This document shows, in pieces, positions 28,590 to 39,014 of a stretch of DNA of 64,000 bases; position 1 is the stretch's first letter, and each line of letters opens with the position of its first letter. Origin of the DNA: Jeongeupia sp. USM3 (lineage in GTDB: Bacteria > Pseudomonadota > Gammaproteobacteria > Burkholderiales > Chitinibacteraceae); assembly GCF_001808185.1 (NCBI RefSeq), contig NZ_CP017668.1, forward strand, positions 806,001 through 870,000. Reading direction: 5' to 3'. The notes under the pieces were generated by a model, which saw only the letters and a list, made by a program, of their open reading frames with translations, did not search any database and had not been told where the DNA came from. The position numbers and the translations under genes were made by a program.

Positions 28590-29555
28590 ATGACCGAACT
28601 GGACCACGCCGTTGCGCTGCTGCGCGAGGGCGAGCTTGTCGCCATCCCGACCGAAACGGTCTACGGCCTTGCCGCCGACGCAGCCAATCCGGCGGCCGTC
28701 GCGAAGATTTTTGCCCTCAAGGGCCGGCCGAGCGACCACCCGCTGATCGTTCATATTGCAGGTACGGCGCAGCTCGACGACTGGGCGACCAACATCCCCG
28801 CCGACGCACGCCGCCTCGCCGACGCGTTCTGGCCGGGACCGCTGACGCTGATCCTCAAACGCCAGCCCCACGTGCCCGACGCCGTCACCGGCGGCCAGGA
28901 TACCGTCGGCCTGCGCGCACCGGCGCACCCGCTGGCGCACGCGCTGCTCGAACAGTTCGGCGGCGGCCTCGCCGCGCCGTCGGCCAACCGCTTCGGCCAC
29001 GTCAGCCCGACCACCGCGCAGCACGTGCGCGACGAATTCGGCGATGCCTGCCCGCTGGTGCTCGACGGCGGCGCCAGCCCGGTCGGCGTCGAGTCGACCA
29101 TCGTCAGCCTCGTCGACGACACCCCCAAGCTGCTGCGCCCCGGTGGCGTCCCCCGCGAGGCGATCGAAGCGGTGCTTGGCCGCAAGCTCGAGCACCACCA
29201 GAGCAACAAGACGGCGAAAATCCGTGCCTCCGGCCTGCTCGACTCGCATTACGCCCCGCGGACCCCGCTGATCCTCGGCCCACTGCCCAGCCTGCTCGAC
29301 GAAGCCGCCCGGCGCCTCGCCGCCGGCGAACGCGTACTGCTGCTGCACCGGAGCGCCATCGGCACACCTACCTCAGGTATCGCGCACCAGCAACTCGCCC
29401 CGGATGCCGCGCACTTCGCCCGCGAACTCTACGCGCTGCTGCGCCGCCATGACCGCCAGCACGACGTACTGCTGATGGAAGCGCCACCGCAGTCGCCCGA
29501 GTGGCTGGCGGTCAACGACCGGCTCAAGCGCGCAGCAACCACGCGGCTGGATTGA
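28590..29555 (+). CDS. L-threonylcarbamoyladenylate synthase (Sua5/YrdC/YwlC family)
   Basis: A 321-residue long-form enzyme that makes threonylcarbamoyl-AMP for the t6A37 modification of tRNAs. The N-terminal YrdC domain (about 1-200) has PTETVYGLAADA, KIFALKGRP, FWPGPLTLIL and the PSANRFGHVSPT active-site segment. The C-terminal Sua5 domain (about 225-321) follows the HYAPRTP linker motif. The start at 28590 gives the normal MTELDHAV entry; about 20 further codons upstream would run into the promoter region. Confidence 0.95.
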   Translation: MTELDHAVALLREGELVAIPTETVYGLAADAANPAAVAKIFALKGRPSDHPLIVHIAGTAQLDDWATNIPADARRLADAFWPGPLTLILKRQPHVPDAVTGGQDTVGLRAPAHPLAHALLEQFGGGLAAPSANRFGHVSPTTAQHVRDEFGDACPLVLDGGASPVGVESTIVSLVDDTPKLLRPGGVPREAIEAVLGRKLEHHQSNKTAKIRASGLLDSHYAPRTPLILGPLPSLLDEAARRLAAGERVLLLHRSAIGTPTSGIAHQQLAPDAAHFARELYALLRRHDRQHDVLLMEAPPQSPEWLAVNDRLKRAATTRLD

Positions 29556-29671
29556 CGCCGACTGTCGGTGATTCGCCGACGCCGGCCGGCAGCTTACAAG
29601 TAATCATTGCCCTGTATTGACAGGGATCTTTATCATGTCTTCGTCCCCCCAAGAAGGGACGGGAGGAAGAC

Positions 29672-30130
29672 ATGAAAAGAATCCAGGGGTTCACCCTGAT
29701 CGAACTGATGATCACGATCGCGATCATCGGCATCCTCGCGGCCATCGCCCTGCCCAGTTATCAGGATTACGTGCGCAAGAGCCGGCGTAGCGACGGGCAT
29801 GCAATGGCACTCAAGATCGGCCAGCAGGAAGAGAAGTGGCGCGCCAATAATCCGGCCTACAGCAAGGATTTCTCCACACTGAACTTGAGTGCGACGGCCG
29901 GCACGCTGACGCTGGCCAGCGAGAACGGCCATTACACGATGTCGGTTCACGCTAATAATGACGCGAGTTGCAGCGGCGACCTTGCCACCGATGGCAACAG
30001 AAGCACCGCCTACTGCATCAAAGCCGTCGCACAGGGACGGCAGTCGGCCGATACCACCTGTGCGACGATGTACTACAAGATTCAGAACGGCAATACCAGC
30101 ACTACGCCGGCAGCCTGCTGGAGCAGGTGA
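29672..30130 (+). CDS. pilE: Type IV minor pilin PilE
   Basis: A 152-residue prepilin. The short leader MKRIQG is followed by FTLIELMITIAIIGILAA, with Glu at mature position 5, so it is cleaved and methylated by PilD. The globular domain has a C-terminal cysteine pair (SCSGDL and TTCATMYY or AACWSR) that probably forms the D-region disulfide. It matches PilE/ComP-like minor pilins of betaproteobacteria. It is first in an operon with four other prepilins; an upstream AT-rich stretch around 29600-29660 is the likely promoter. Confidence 0.92.
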   Translation: MKRIQGFTLIELMITIAIIGILAAIALPSYQDYVRKSRRSDGHAMALKIGQQEEKWRANNPAYSKDFSTLNLSATAGTLTLASENGHYTMSVHANNDASCSGDLATDGNRSTAYCIKAVAQGRQSADTTCATMYYKIQNGNTSTTPAACWSR

Positions 30131-30684
30131 TGGTCACCTTGCACATACAACGCGGATTTACGCTGATCGAATTGATGGCGACCGTGGCCGTATTAGGTAT
30201 TCTGCTGGCAATCGGCATACCTTCCTTTACCGATTTGTTGAACAGAAAGCGACTTGAATCCGTCGGCAACAACACGCTATCACTGATTGCCTACGCCAAA
30301 TCGGAAGCGCTGAAGCGCAACGTCGATGTCACCCTGCTGATGACGCGAACCAGCGCCAGCGACTGGCGCATCCGTGCCGCCCTTCCCGCTCCCGCGGCCG
30401 ATGCCGACGGGATTTGCGATGCCGATACGCCTTGCGACTTGCGCACCATGGCCGCGGCAGAGGTGCCGAGTGTGCAGCTCGCAGAGTTGAGCACACAGTT
30501 CAACAACACCGTTCTCGACCCGATTCGCTTACTGCCTGCATTTCCGGACGGTACGAGCACAGCACGGGGATTGACCTATGAGATCGGCCGTTATCAGCTC
30601 CGTGCCGAAATGACCATCACCGGCTTGACCCGCCTTTGCATACCTGAGGGCAAACCCGGCTTTGGCGGGTATCCGGCATGCTGA
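30130..30684 (+). CDS. fimT: Minor pilin FimT/GspH family
   Basis: A 184-residue prepilin with leader MVTLHIQRG and mature start FTLIELMATVAVLGILLA, Glu5 present. The body resembles GspH/FimT (VGNNTLSLIAYAKSEALKRNVDVTLL). The C-terminal tail has a Cys pair (RLCIPEG and YPAC). FimT proteins act as minor pilins and, in naturally competent species, as DNA-binding subunits. Its ATG overlaps the pilE stop (TGATG), so the two are coupled. Confidence 0.9.
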   Translation: MVTLHIQRGFTLIELMATVAVLGILLAIGIPSFTDLLNRKRLESVGNNTLSLIAYAKSEALKRNVDVTLLMTRTSASDWRIRAALPAPAADADGICDADTPCDLRTMAAAEVPSVQLAELSTQFNNTVLDPIRLLPAFPDGTSTARGLTYEIGRYQLRAEMTITGLTRLCIPEGKPGFGGYPAC

Positions 30685-31379
30685 TCCGAATGCGCCGACA
30701 GTCGGGCTTGTCATTAATCGAGCTTATGATTGCGATGGCAATCGGGCTGCTACTGCTCGGTGCTGCGGCCGCCATCGGCCTGAACAGCCTGTCCGGCAGC
30801 AGGGATGGGCTTCGCAGCATTGTGCTGCAGCAGGAGCTGCAGTCGGTGATGACCATCGTCACCCGAGAATTGCGTCGCGCCGGCTACAACGCGCTGAGCA
30901 CCGACGATCCGAGTGATACAAGCAGACAGTTCCGCAAGATCTGGTTCGATGCGCCAGCCACGGGCGGTAGCAATGACTATACGTGCGCAGTCTTCCGTTA
31001 TGACCGCGCCGTCATCCCGCTTGGTGGCGCCGCGCCGACCGGTGCCGGCGTAGTGGTGGCTGGCGAAGTCACAGGGTTCCACTTCGTTCAGACCGACACC
31101 GGCACACCGTCACGGAGCAACCGGCTTTTTCTGCTGACTGCCGCCCCCGATATCGGTGTCAGCGACTGCGACGGAAATGGATGGGAAGCACTCAATGATC
31201 CGGAACGGCTCAAGATCACCAGATTTACCATCGTGCCCAGTACGATCACCCCCAGCGCAAGCGCTGTGAATCTGGTGCAAAGCGTAACGGTGACGCTGAC
31301 CGGCCAGGCGGGAAACGGCCCTGAGTCGCGAACGCTGACCGAAACCGTGCAACTCCGAAACCTTCCGGTGCCGCAATAA
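30678..31379 (+). CDS. pilW: Minor pilin PilW
   Basis: A 233-residue prepilin with leader MLIRMRRQSG and mature start LSLIELMIAMAIGLLLLG, Glu5 present. The N-terminal helix and the ELQSVMTIVTRELRRAGYN segment are typical of PilW/GspJ-like proteins. It overlaps the fimT 3' end by seven bases and the next gene by one. Confidence 0.9.
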   Translation: MLIRMRRQSGLSLIELMIAMAIGLLLLGAAAAIGLNSLSGSRDGLRSIVLQQELQSVMTIVTRELRRAGYNALSTDDPSDTSRQFRKIWFDAPATGGSNDYTCAVFRYDRAVIPLGGAAPTGAGVVVAGEVTGFHFVQTDTGTPSRSNRLFLLTAAPDIGVSDCDGNGWEALNDPERLKITRFTIVPSTITPSASAVNLVQSVTVTLTGQAGNGPESRTLTETVQLRNLPVPQ

Positions 31380-32635
31380 TGGCCGATTACCGCATGCACA
31401 GGCAGGCTGGACTGGCGACCTTAGCCGTAACGCTGATTCTGGTATTCATTGCCACCACTGCGGCGCTGTATGCCAACAAGAATGCCTTCGTCTTTCAGAA
31501 AAGCTCGGCCAATCACTATCAGCACCTCAAGGCATTTGAGGCGGCAGAGGCCGGTGCAAACGAACTGGCAGCACGGCTCCAGGCTGATGTTGCATTGCTC
31601 ACGGACAACGTTCCGGGCAATGACGGGAACACAGTGCTACTGCAGAAGGCCGCCAGCAGCGGCGGAGCGAGATGCGCCAACGGTGCGATTGACTCGGCAT
31701 ACATATTCAAAAGCAGTTATTCCAACTACGTTGCCGGCGTATCCCCGGCAAGCGACCGGTACAGATTCGCTGCAGGCAGGTATTTTTCCAACGCACTTCC
31801 GCTGCTGACCGCGTCTGCGGGCGTCAATCCGGGTCTGGCCTATCGCGCCCAGGCTTTTCTGGATGGCGGAACGGTTTCCATCGTCAGCGAAGGCTGCGCC
31901 GACGATGCCACGGCCACGCCGTCGATCACCGCGCCGGCCTGTGCCAATGACGGCCCCAAAGCGCAGGTCAGGACGCAAATCAAGCTGCCTGCCATGATCA
32001 ATACCGGCAACAATGCCCTGATCAACAAGGGCTATATGGACATATTCGGTGCAGTCCATGTGGCCCCCGACGCTGGCGCCCCGACGCCCAACTGTGATGT
32101 CGTCACCGGCGGAACACTGACTCATACCGGTTCCGCAGGGTATCAGCAGACCAGCGTTCCGGAAATTGCCGGCCTCAGCAGCGACAACTTCTTCAAGATG
32201 ATATTTGGCGCCGATAAAGCCGCGGTCAAGGCCAATGCTTCGGTCGTCACCCCCACCACTGGCTGCCCCGCCATTGCCGCTGGTACGTCAGTGCTCTGGA
32301 TAGAAGGAAACTGGACACTCACATCGGGATGTACCCTTTCCACTGGAAATCCGCTGGTCGTCATCGTCAATGGCAATCTGACCCAGAATGGCGGCGAATT
32401 GCAGGTCACCGGATTCCTGTATGCCCAGAACGTAAACCGGAACACCCAGATTACGGTCAACGGAGCTGCGGCCTTCGATGGCAACATGGATGGCCTCATC
32501 CCCAACGGCCCCGCCGACGGCAACGCGACGCATGCCGCCTATGGCAGTACGGCCATCTACTATAACCCGGACAAATTCAAGGTCGCCCCCCTGACCCAAG
32601 GCAGCGGTGTGGCCGGTAGTTGGGTCGATTTCTGA
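31379..32635 (+). CDS. pilX: PilX-like minor pilin with long beta-rich C-terminus
   Basis: A 418-residue protein in the pilX position. The N-terminus (QAGLATLAVTLILVFIATTAALY) is a prepilin-like helix without a clear GFTLIE site or Glu5, as in PilX/GspK tip proteins; FEAAEAGANELAARL follows. The second half (about 200-418) is unusually long. It is rich in Asn, Gly and Thr, with repeating short strands (VIVNGNLTQNGGELQVTGFLYA) that suggest a beta-solenoid or bactofilin-like fold. Classical PilX is about half this length. The extra domain may be an exposed tip module; this is inference. Confidence 0.8.
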   Translation: MADYRMHRQAGLATLAVTLILVFIATTAALYANKNAFVFQKSSANHYQHLKAFEAAEAGANELAARLQADVALLTDNVPGNDGNTVLLQKAASSGGARCANGAIDSAYIFKSSYSNYVAGVSPASDRYRFAAGRYFSNALPLLTASAGVNPGLAYRAQAFLDGGTVSIVSEGCADDATATPSITAPACANDGPKAQVRTQIKLPAMINTGNNALINKGYMDIFGAVHVAPDAGAPTPNCDVVTGGTLTHTGSAGYQQTSVPEIAGLSSDNFFKMIFGADKAAVKANASVVTPTTGCPAIAAGTSVLWIEGNWTLTSGCTLSTGNPLVVIVNGNLTQNGGELQVTGFLYAQNVNRNTQITVNGAAAFDGNMDGLIPNGPADGNATHAAYGSTAIYYNPDKFKVAPLTQGSGVAGSWVDF

Positions 32636-33042
32636 TGGGCACTGCGATGTCAAAGCAAAACGGTTTCAGCCTGATCGAGGTACTGATTTCCGCCGTCATC
32701 ATCGGCGTTGCGGCAATTGTCCTCGCTCGCTTTCAAGGCGAAATGATGCGTGGCACGATGCTGGCCGGCGAACGCAATGAAGCCGTTTTCCTCGCGCAAA
32801 CGAAGCTGGAAGAGGCACGGCAGGCGATGCTGCAAACGGCTGGCGCGGTCGCGGCCGGCGCGACAACGGTCACCGGGCGCACGACGTCATTTACGGTGAC
32901 CACCGCCGTAGGAGCTGGTGCAGCGAGCAATCGTGTCCAGGTCACGGTTGCTTGGACCGATGCGCAGAATGCAGGCCAACGCGTCGTCGTCATGAGCAAC
33001 GTGCCGCATAACGCGGGCGCAGTGGCCGCACCGCCATCCTGA
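32635..33042 (+). CDS. pilV: Minor pilin PilV
   Basis: A 135-residue prepilin with leader ending KQNG and mature start FSLIEVLISAVIIGVAAI, Glu5 present. QTKLEEARQAM is typical of PilV/GspI. The ATG at 32635 overlaps the preceding stop (TGATG); an internal ATG at 32647 would give a shorter leader. It is last in the operon. No pilY1 gene follows; a decarboxylase gene comes next. Confidence 0.9.
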   Translation: MGTAMSKQNGFSLIEVLISAVIIGVAAIVLARFQGEMMRGTMLAGERNEAVFLAQTKLEEARQAMLQTAGAVAAGATTVTGRTTSFTVTTAVGAGAASNRVQVTVAWTDAQNAGQRVVVMSNVPHNAGAVAAPPS

Positions 33043-33232
33043 CCAATCCGACGGCGGTGCGCGATCTTGTGAAACTTGAAGCGCTCGCCTCGGTCACCAC
33101 TGGAATGGCTTGGCTTCCTTCCCATGGGCGCCAGCTGTTTTTTTTACTGCGCCGAAGCGCGCTGACGGCACGCCAGGGCGCTGGGAAGAAAAGGTATCTA
33201 CCGACACATTTCTCGTTTAAGATACCGCCCTT

Positions 33233-33345
33233 TCCGGGACGTCCAAGGCCGGCAACGTGGGGGGAAGCTCCTCCTTCGCCAGAGGCGCCGCGCCCCATTT
33301 ACCTCAGCGCCTCAGGCCGGGTAAAGCGCCTCCTCGCCGTCCCGT
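33233..33345 (+). promoter_or_regulatory. Candidate structured leader of the decarboxylase gene
   Basis: The 339-base gap before the decarboxylase contains no gene. An outer pair CGGGACG (about 33235-33241) and CGTCCCG (about 33337-33343) would close a multi-branched structure. An inner GTGGGG/CCCCAT pair and several G/C-rich short hairpins lie inside. It ends about 40 bases before the start codon. I cannot match it to a named riboswitch class. An 8-T run at about 33138 upstream may be the end of the pilin operon. Confidence 0.35.
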
Positions 33346-33381
33346 GCCGCCAGCGCAGCCAGTGCTTACAAGGACACTCGC

Positions 33382-35646
33382 ATGCGTTTCTACTTCCCCG
33401 TCGTCATCATCGACGAAGACTTCCGCTCCGAAAACACCAGTGGCTCCGGCATCCGCGAGCTTGCCGCGGCGATCGAGGCCGAGGGCATGGATGTCATCGG
33501 CTACACGAGCTACGGCGATCTGACCAGTTTCGCGCAGCAGCAGAGCCGCGCGGCCGGTTTCATCCTGTCGATCGACGACGAGGAGTTCGGCGGCGGCACG
33601 CCGCAGGAAACCCAGGACGCGCTGAACAGCCTGCGCACCTTCGTCGCCGAGATCCGCCGCCGCAACCCGGACATTCCGATCTATCTGTACGGCGAGACGC
33701 GCACCGCGCGCCACATTCCGAACGACGTGCTGCGCGAGCTGCACGGCTTCATCCACATGCACGAGGACACGCCGGAGTTCGTCGCGCGCCACATCATCCG
33801 CGAAGCGAAAAGCTACCTCGACACGCTGGCGCCGCCGTTCTTCCGCGCGCTGACGCACTACGCGCAGGACGGCTCGTACTCGTGGCACTGCCCGGGCCAC
33901 TCGGGCGGCGTGGCGTTCCTGAAGTCGCCGGTCGGCCAGATGTTCCACCAGTTCTTTGGCGAGAACATGCTGCGCGCCGACGTCTGCAATGCCGTCGACG
34001 AACTCGGCCAGTTGCTCGACCACACCGGCCCGGTGGCGGCGAGCGAGCGCAACGCCGCGCGCATCTTCAACTGCGACCACCTGTTCTTCGTCACCAACGG
34101 TACCAGCACGTCGAACAAGATCGTCTGGCACAGCACCGTTGCACCGGGCGACATCGTCGTGGTCGACCGCAACTGCCACAAGTCGATCCTGCACGCGATC
34201 ATGATGACCGGTGCGGTGCCGATCTTCCTGACGCCGACGCGCAACCACTACGGCATCATCGGGCCGATTCCGCGCAGCGAATTCGAGCCGGAAAGCATCC
34301 GCAAGAAGATGCTCGCCAACCCGTTCTGCCGCGAGAAGCTCGAAGCCAATCCGGATGTGAAGCCGCGCGTGCTGACGATCACCCAGTCGACCTACGACGG
34401 CGTGATGTACAACGTCGAGGAAATCAAGGGTCTGCTCGACGGCGAGATCGAGACGCTGCATTTCGACGAGGCCTGGCTGCCACACGCGGCGTTCCATGAC
34501 TTCTACGGCGACTACCACGCGATCGGCGAGGGCCGGCCGCGCTGCAAGGATTCGATGGTGTTCTCGACCCAGTCGACGCACAAGCTGCTCGCCGGCCTCT
34601 CGCAGGCGTCGCAGATCCTGGTGCAGGACGCCGAGGACAACAAGCTCGACCGCGACATCTTCAACGAGGCGTACCTGATGCATACGTCGACGTCGCCGCA
34701 GTACGCGATCATCGCCTCGTGCGACGTCGCCGCGGCGATGATGGAAGCACCGGGCGGTACCGCGCTGGTCGAGGAATCGCTGGCCGAGTCGCTGGAGTTC
34801 CGCCGCGCGATGCGCAAGGTCGACGAAGAATACGGCGCAGACTGGTGGTTCAAGGTCTGGGGCCCGGACGACCTGACCGACGAAGGCCTGGACCACCGCG
34901 ACGCGTGGATGCTCAAGGCCGGCGAAGCGTGGCACGGCTTCGGCGACATTGCCGAAGGCTTCAACATGCTCGACCCGATCAAGGCGACGATCCTGACGCC
35001 GGGGCTGAACGTGCACGGCGAGTTCGACGAGAGCGGCATCCCGGCCGCCATCGTCAGCAAGTACCTGGCCGAACACGGCGTGGTGATCGAGAAGACCGGC
35101 CTGTACTCGTTCTTCATCCTGTTCACCATCGGCATCACCAAGGGCCGCTGGAACACGATGCTGACCGCGCTGCAGCAGTTCAAGGACGATTACGACAAGA
35201 ACACGCCGCTGTGGCGCTGCCTGTCGGAATTCGTCCAGCAGTATCCGCAGTACGAGCGCGTCGGCCTGAAGGATCTGTGCCAGCAGATCCATGGCATCTA
35301 CAAGGCGCGCAACGTCGCGCGGCTGACGACCGAGATGTACCTGTCGGACCTGACCCCTGCGATGAAGCCGGCCAAGGCGTTCAGCAAGATGGCGCACCGC
35401 GAGATCCAGCGCGTGCCGATCGACGAACTCGAAGGCCGGATCACCGCGGTGATGTTCACGCCCTACCCGCCGGGCATTCCGCTGCTGGTACCGGGCGAGG
35501 TGTTCAACACCACCATCGTCGACTACGTGCGCTTCGTGCGCGAATTCAACGCCCGCTTCCCCGGCTTCGAGACCTACATCCACGGCCTAGTGATCGAGGA
35601 TGTCGGTGGCGACAAGCGCTACTACGTCGATTGCGTGGTCGAGTAA
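33382..35646 (+). CDS. PLP-dependent arginine/lysine/ornithine decarboxylase, AdiA-type
   Basis: A 754-residue fold-III-like basic amino-acid decarboxylase of the same length as E. coli AdiA (755). It has an N-terminal wing domain, a PLP core with YSWHCPGHSGG, DRNCHKSI and LHFDEAW, the PLP lysine in STQSTHKLL, and the C-terminal domain ending PYPPGIPLLVPGE. It is predicted to release CO2 and consume a proton, giving agmatine or cadaverine, in acid resistance or polyamine supply. Length and sequence favour the arginine branch, but substrate cannot be fixed from sequence alone. It stands alone, with no antiporter next to it, and is preceded by a long structured leader. Confidence 0.92.
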   Translation: MRFYFPVVIIDEDFRSENTSGSGIRELAAAIEAEGMDVIGYTSYGDLTSFAQQQSRAAGFILSIDDEEFGGGTPQETQDALNSLRTFVAEIRRRNPDIPIYLYGETRTARHIPNDVLRELHGFIHMHEDTPEFVARHIIREAKSYLDTLAPPFFRALTHYAQDGSYSWHCPGHSGGVAFLKSPVGQMFHQFFGENMLRADVCNAVDELGQLLDHTGPVAASERNAARIFNCDHLFFVTNGTSTSNKIVWHSTVAPGDIVVVDRNCHKSILHAIMMTGAVPIFLTPTRNHYGIIGPIPRSEFEPESIRKKMLANPFCREKLEANPDVKPRVLTITQSTYDGVMYNVEEIKGLLDGEIETLHFDEAWLPHAAFHDFYGDYHAIGEGRPRCKDSMVFSTQSTHKLLAGLSQASQILVQDAEDNKLDRDIFNEAYLMHTSTSPQYAIIASCDVAAAMMEAPGGTALVEESLAESLEFRRAMRKVDEEYGADWWFKVWGPDDLTDEGLDHRDAWMLKAGEAWHGFGDIAEGFNMLDPIKATILTPGLNVHGEFDESGIPAAIVSKYLAEHGVVIEKTGLYSFFILFTIGITKGRWNTMLTALQQFKDDYDKNTPLWRCLSEFVQQYPQYERVGLKDLCQQIHGIYKARNVARLTTEMYLSDLTPAMKPAKAFSKMAHREIQRVPIDELEGRITAVMFTPYPPGIPLLVPGEVFNTTIVDYVRFVREFNARFPGFETYIHGLVIEDVGGDKRYYVDCVVE

Positions 35647-35663
35647 TCTCCGCCCGCGACCAG

Positions 35664-35689
35664 AAAGCCGCCCTACGGGGCGGCTTTTT
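35664..35689. terminator. Terminator between decarboxylase and cytochrome c genes
   Basis: AAAGCCGCCC-TAC-GGGGCGGCTTT followed by further Ts; usable from both directions between convergent genes. Confidence 0.9.
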
Positions 35690-35697
35690 CTTGGCCG

Positions 35698-36003
35698 CTA
35701 CTTTTGCGACAGGATCCAGTTGGCCAGCTGTTGCGCCTCGGCGTCGGTCACTGCGGCCGGCGGCATGACCATGCTGCCCCAGCTGCCCGAGCCGCCCTTG
35801 CGGATCTTCGCCGCCAGTTTCGCCGGCGCCGCCTTGTCGCCGCGATAGCGGTCGGCAACCTGCTTGAAACCGGGGCCGACGATCTTCTGCGTCACGCTGT
35901 GGCACGCCATGCAGCTCTTGCTGTTGGCCAGTTGCTGCGGCGTCTGCGACCAGACCGGCGCAGCCGCCAAAAGGGCGAGACAGGCAAGGAGACGGATCGG
36001 CAT
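35698..36003 (-). CDS. Periplasmic class I c-type cytochrome
   Basis: A 101-residue monohaem cytochrome. It has a signal peptide (about 1-19, cleavage near WSQ), a haem motif CMACH at about 31-35 and a Met ligand in SMVMPPAAV. It resembles cytochrome c551/c552 electron carriers that donate electrons to terminal oxidases or nitrite reductase. No redox partner lies adjacent. Confidence 0.92.
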   Translation of the reverse strand: MPIRLLACLALLAAAPVWSQTPQQLANSKSCMACHSVTQKIVGPGFKQVADRYRGDKAAPAKLAAKIRKGGSGSWGSMVMPPAAVTDAEAQQLANWILSQK

Positions 36004-36175
36004 GGCGGGCTTCCGGGGAGAATGAGAAGCGATGACGTTAACACGGCCGCCCGGGTAGCCGGTCGCGCCAGATCAAGGTTTTGTCGCGCCCGCCAGCGAC
36101 CGTCCCGCGGACGCGGCTGGCGACGGCCGGCCGGCTTGCCTATGTTGGGGCATTCGCCCAGCTGGAGACGACGGG

Positions 36176-37378
<1,203 letters not shown>

Positions 37379-37408
37379 ACAGACTGCCGAACGGACAAGG
37401 AGACGCGC

Positions 37409-38329
<921 letters not shown>

Positions 38330-38371
38330 CCCGCCCCGCGCGCCGGACTCGCCGCCAGCGGAGCACCCGAC

Positions 38372-38935
38372 ATGGCCGAACCGAAGAAGCCCTCGAGCTG
38401 GTGGCAGACGCTGCCGGGCGTACTGACGGCACTCGCCGCCGCCGTCACCGCAATCACCGGCCTGGTCGCGCTGCTGTTCCAGTACGGCGTGCTCGGCGGC
38501 AAAGCCCCGCCCGGCGCGCCGCCGAGCGGGGTAGCAGCAACGCCGTCGCCGAATCAAGGTGCCACGGCCAGCGCAGCGCTCCCGGCGCCGGCAACGGCCC
38601 GCGCCTGGTCCGATGCGACGGCCGTCGTGCTTCACCGCGACGGCACCCTGACCCGCTTTCGCGCCGGCTCGTTCAGCAATTGCATATCGGTCGCTCACGA
38701 CATTCCGCTCGACTCGGGGCAATCCGTCCCGTTCGAGCGGATGGCCGGTTTCGACGTGCTTCACGCCGACGACCACGCGTCGCCGAATGCCAAGGCCAGA
38801 CTCAAGATCGAACTCGTCGACGGCACCGTGCTGTCGGGAACGGCCGATGCGAACTGCGACCTGTTCGGCTACAACGAGGTCGGGCGATTCAGCACCTATT
38901 ACGACCGGATCCGCAGCGTGCGCTTCGAACGCTGA
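38372..38935 (+). CDS. Hypothetical single-pass membrane protein
   Basis: A 187-residue protein of unknown function. One membrane helix spans about residues 15-40 (VLTALAAAVTAITGLVALLF). A Pro/Ala/Ser-rich linker (about 45-80) leads to a C-terminal domain with two cysteines (SNCISV and ANCDLFGY). The GTYY-like end FSTYYDRIRSVRFER and the hydrophilic strands suggest a small beta domain. A GGAG lies 9 bases before the ATG. It is 40 bases after egtD and may be co-transcribed, but nothing links it to ergothioneine. Confidence 0.7.
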   Translation: MAEPKKPSSWWQTLPGVLTALAAAVTAITGLVALLFQYGVLGGKAPPGAPPSGVAATPSPNQGATASAALPAPATARAWSDATAVVLHRDGTLTRFRAGSFSNCISVAHDIPLDSGQSVPFERMAGFDVLHADDHASPNAKARLKIELVDGTVLSGTADANCDLFGYNEVGRFSTYYDRIRSVRFER

Positions 38936-39014
38936 TGCGGAAGCGTCGCGCGATCGTCACACCGGCTGGCGCAAGGCCTTACAATCGCAGCTGAACCACT
39001 ACTCCGGCCAGGCC

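Noticed and set aside
33304..35583. Open frame of 759 codons opposite the decarboxylase
   Set aside because: It is a shadow of the AdiA-type gene, without recognisable motifs.
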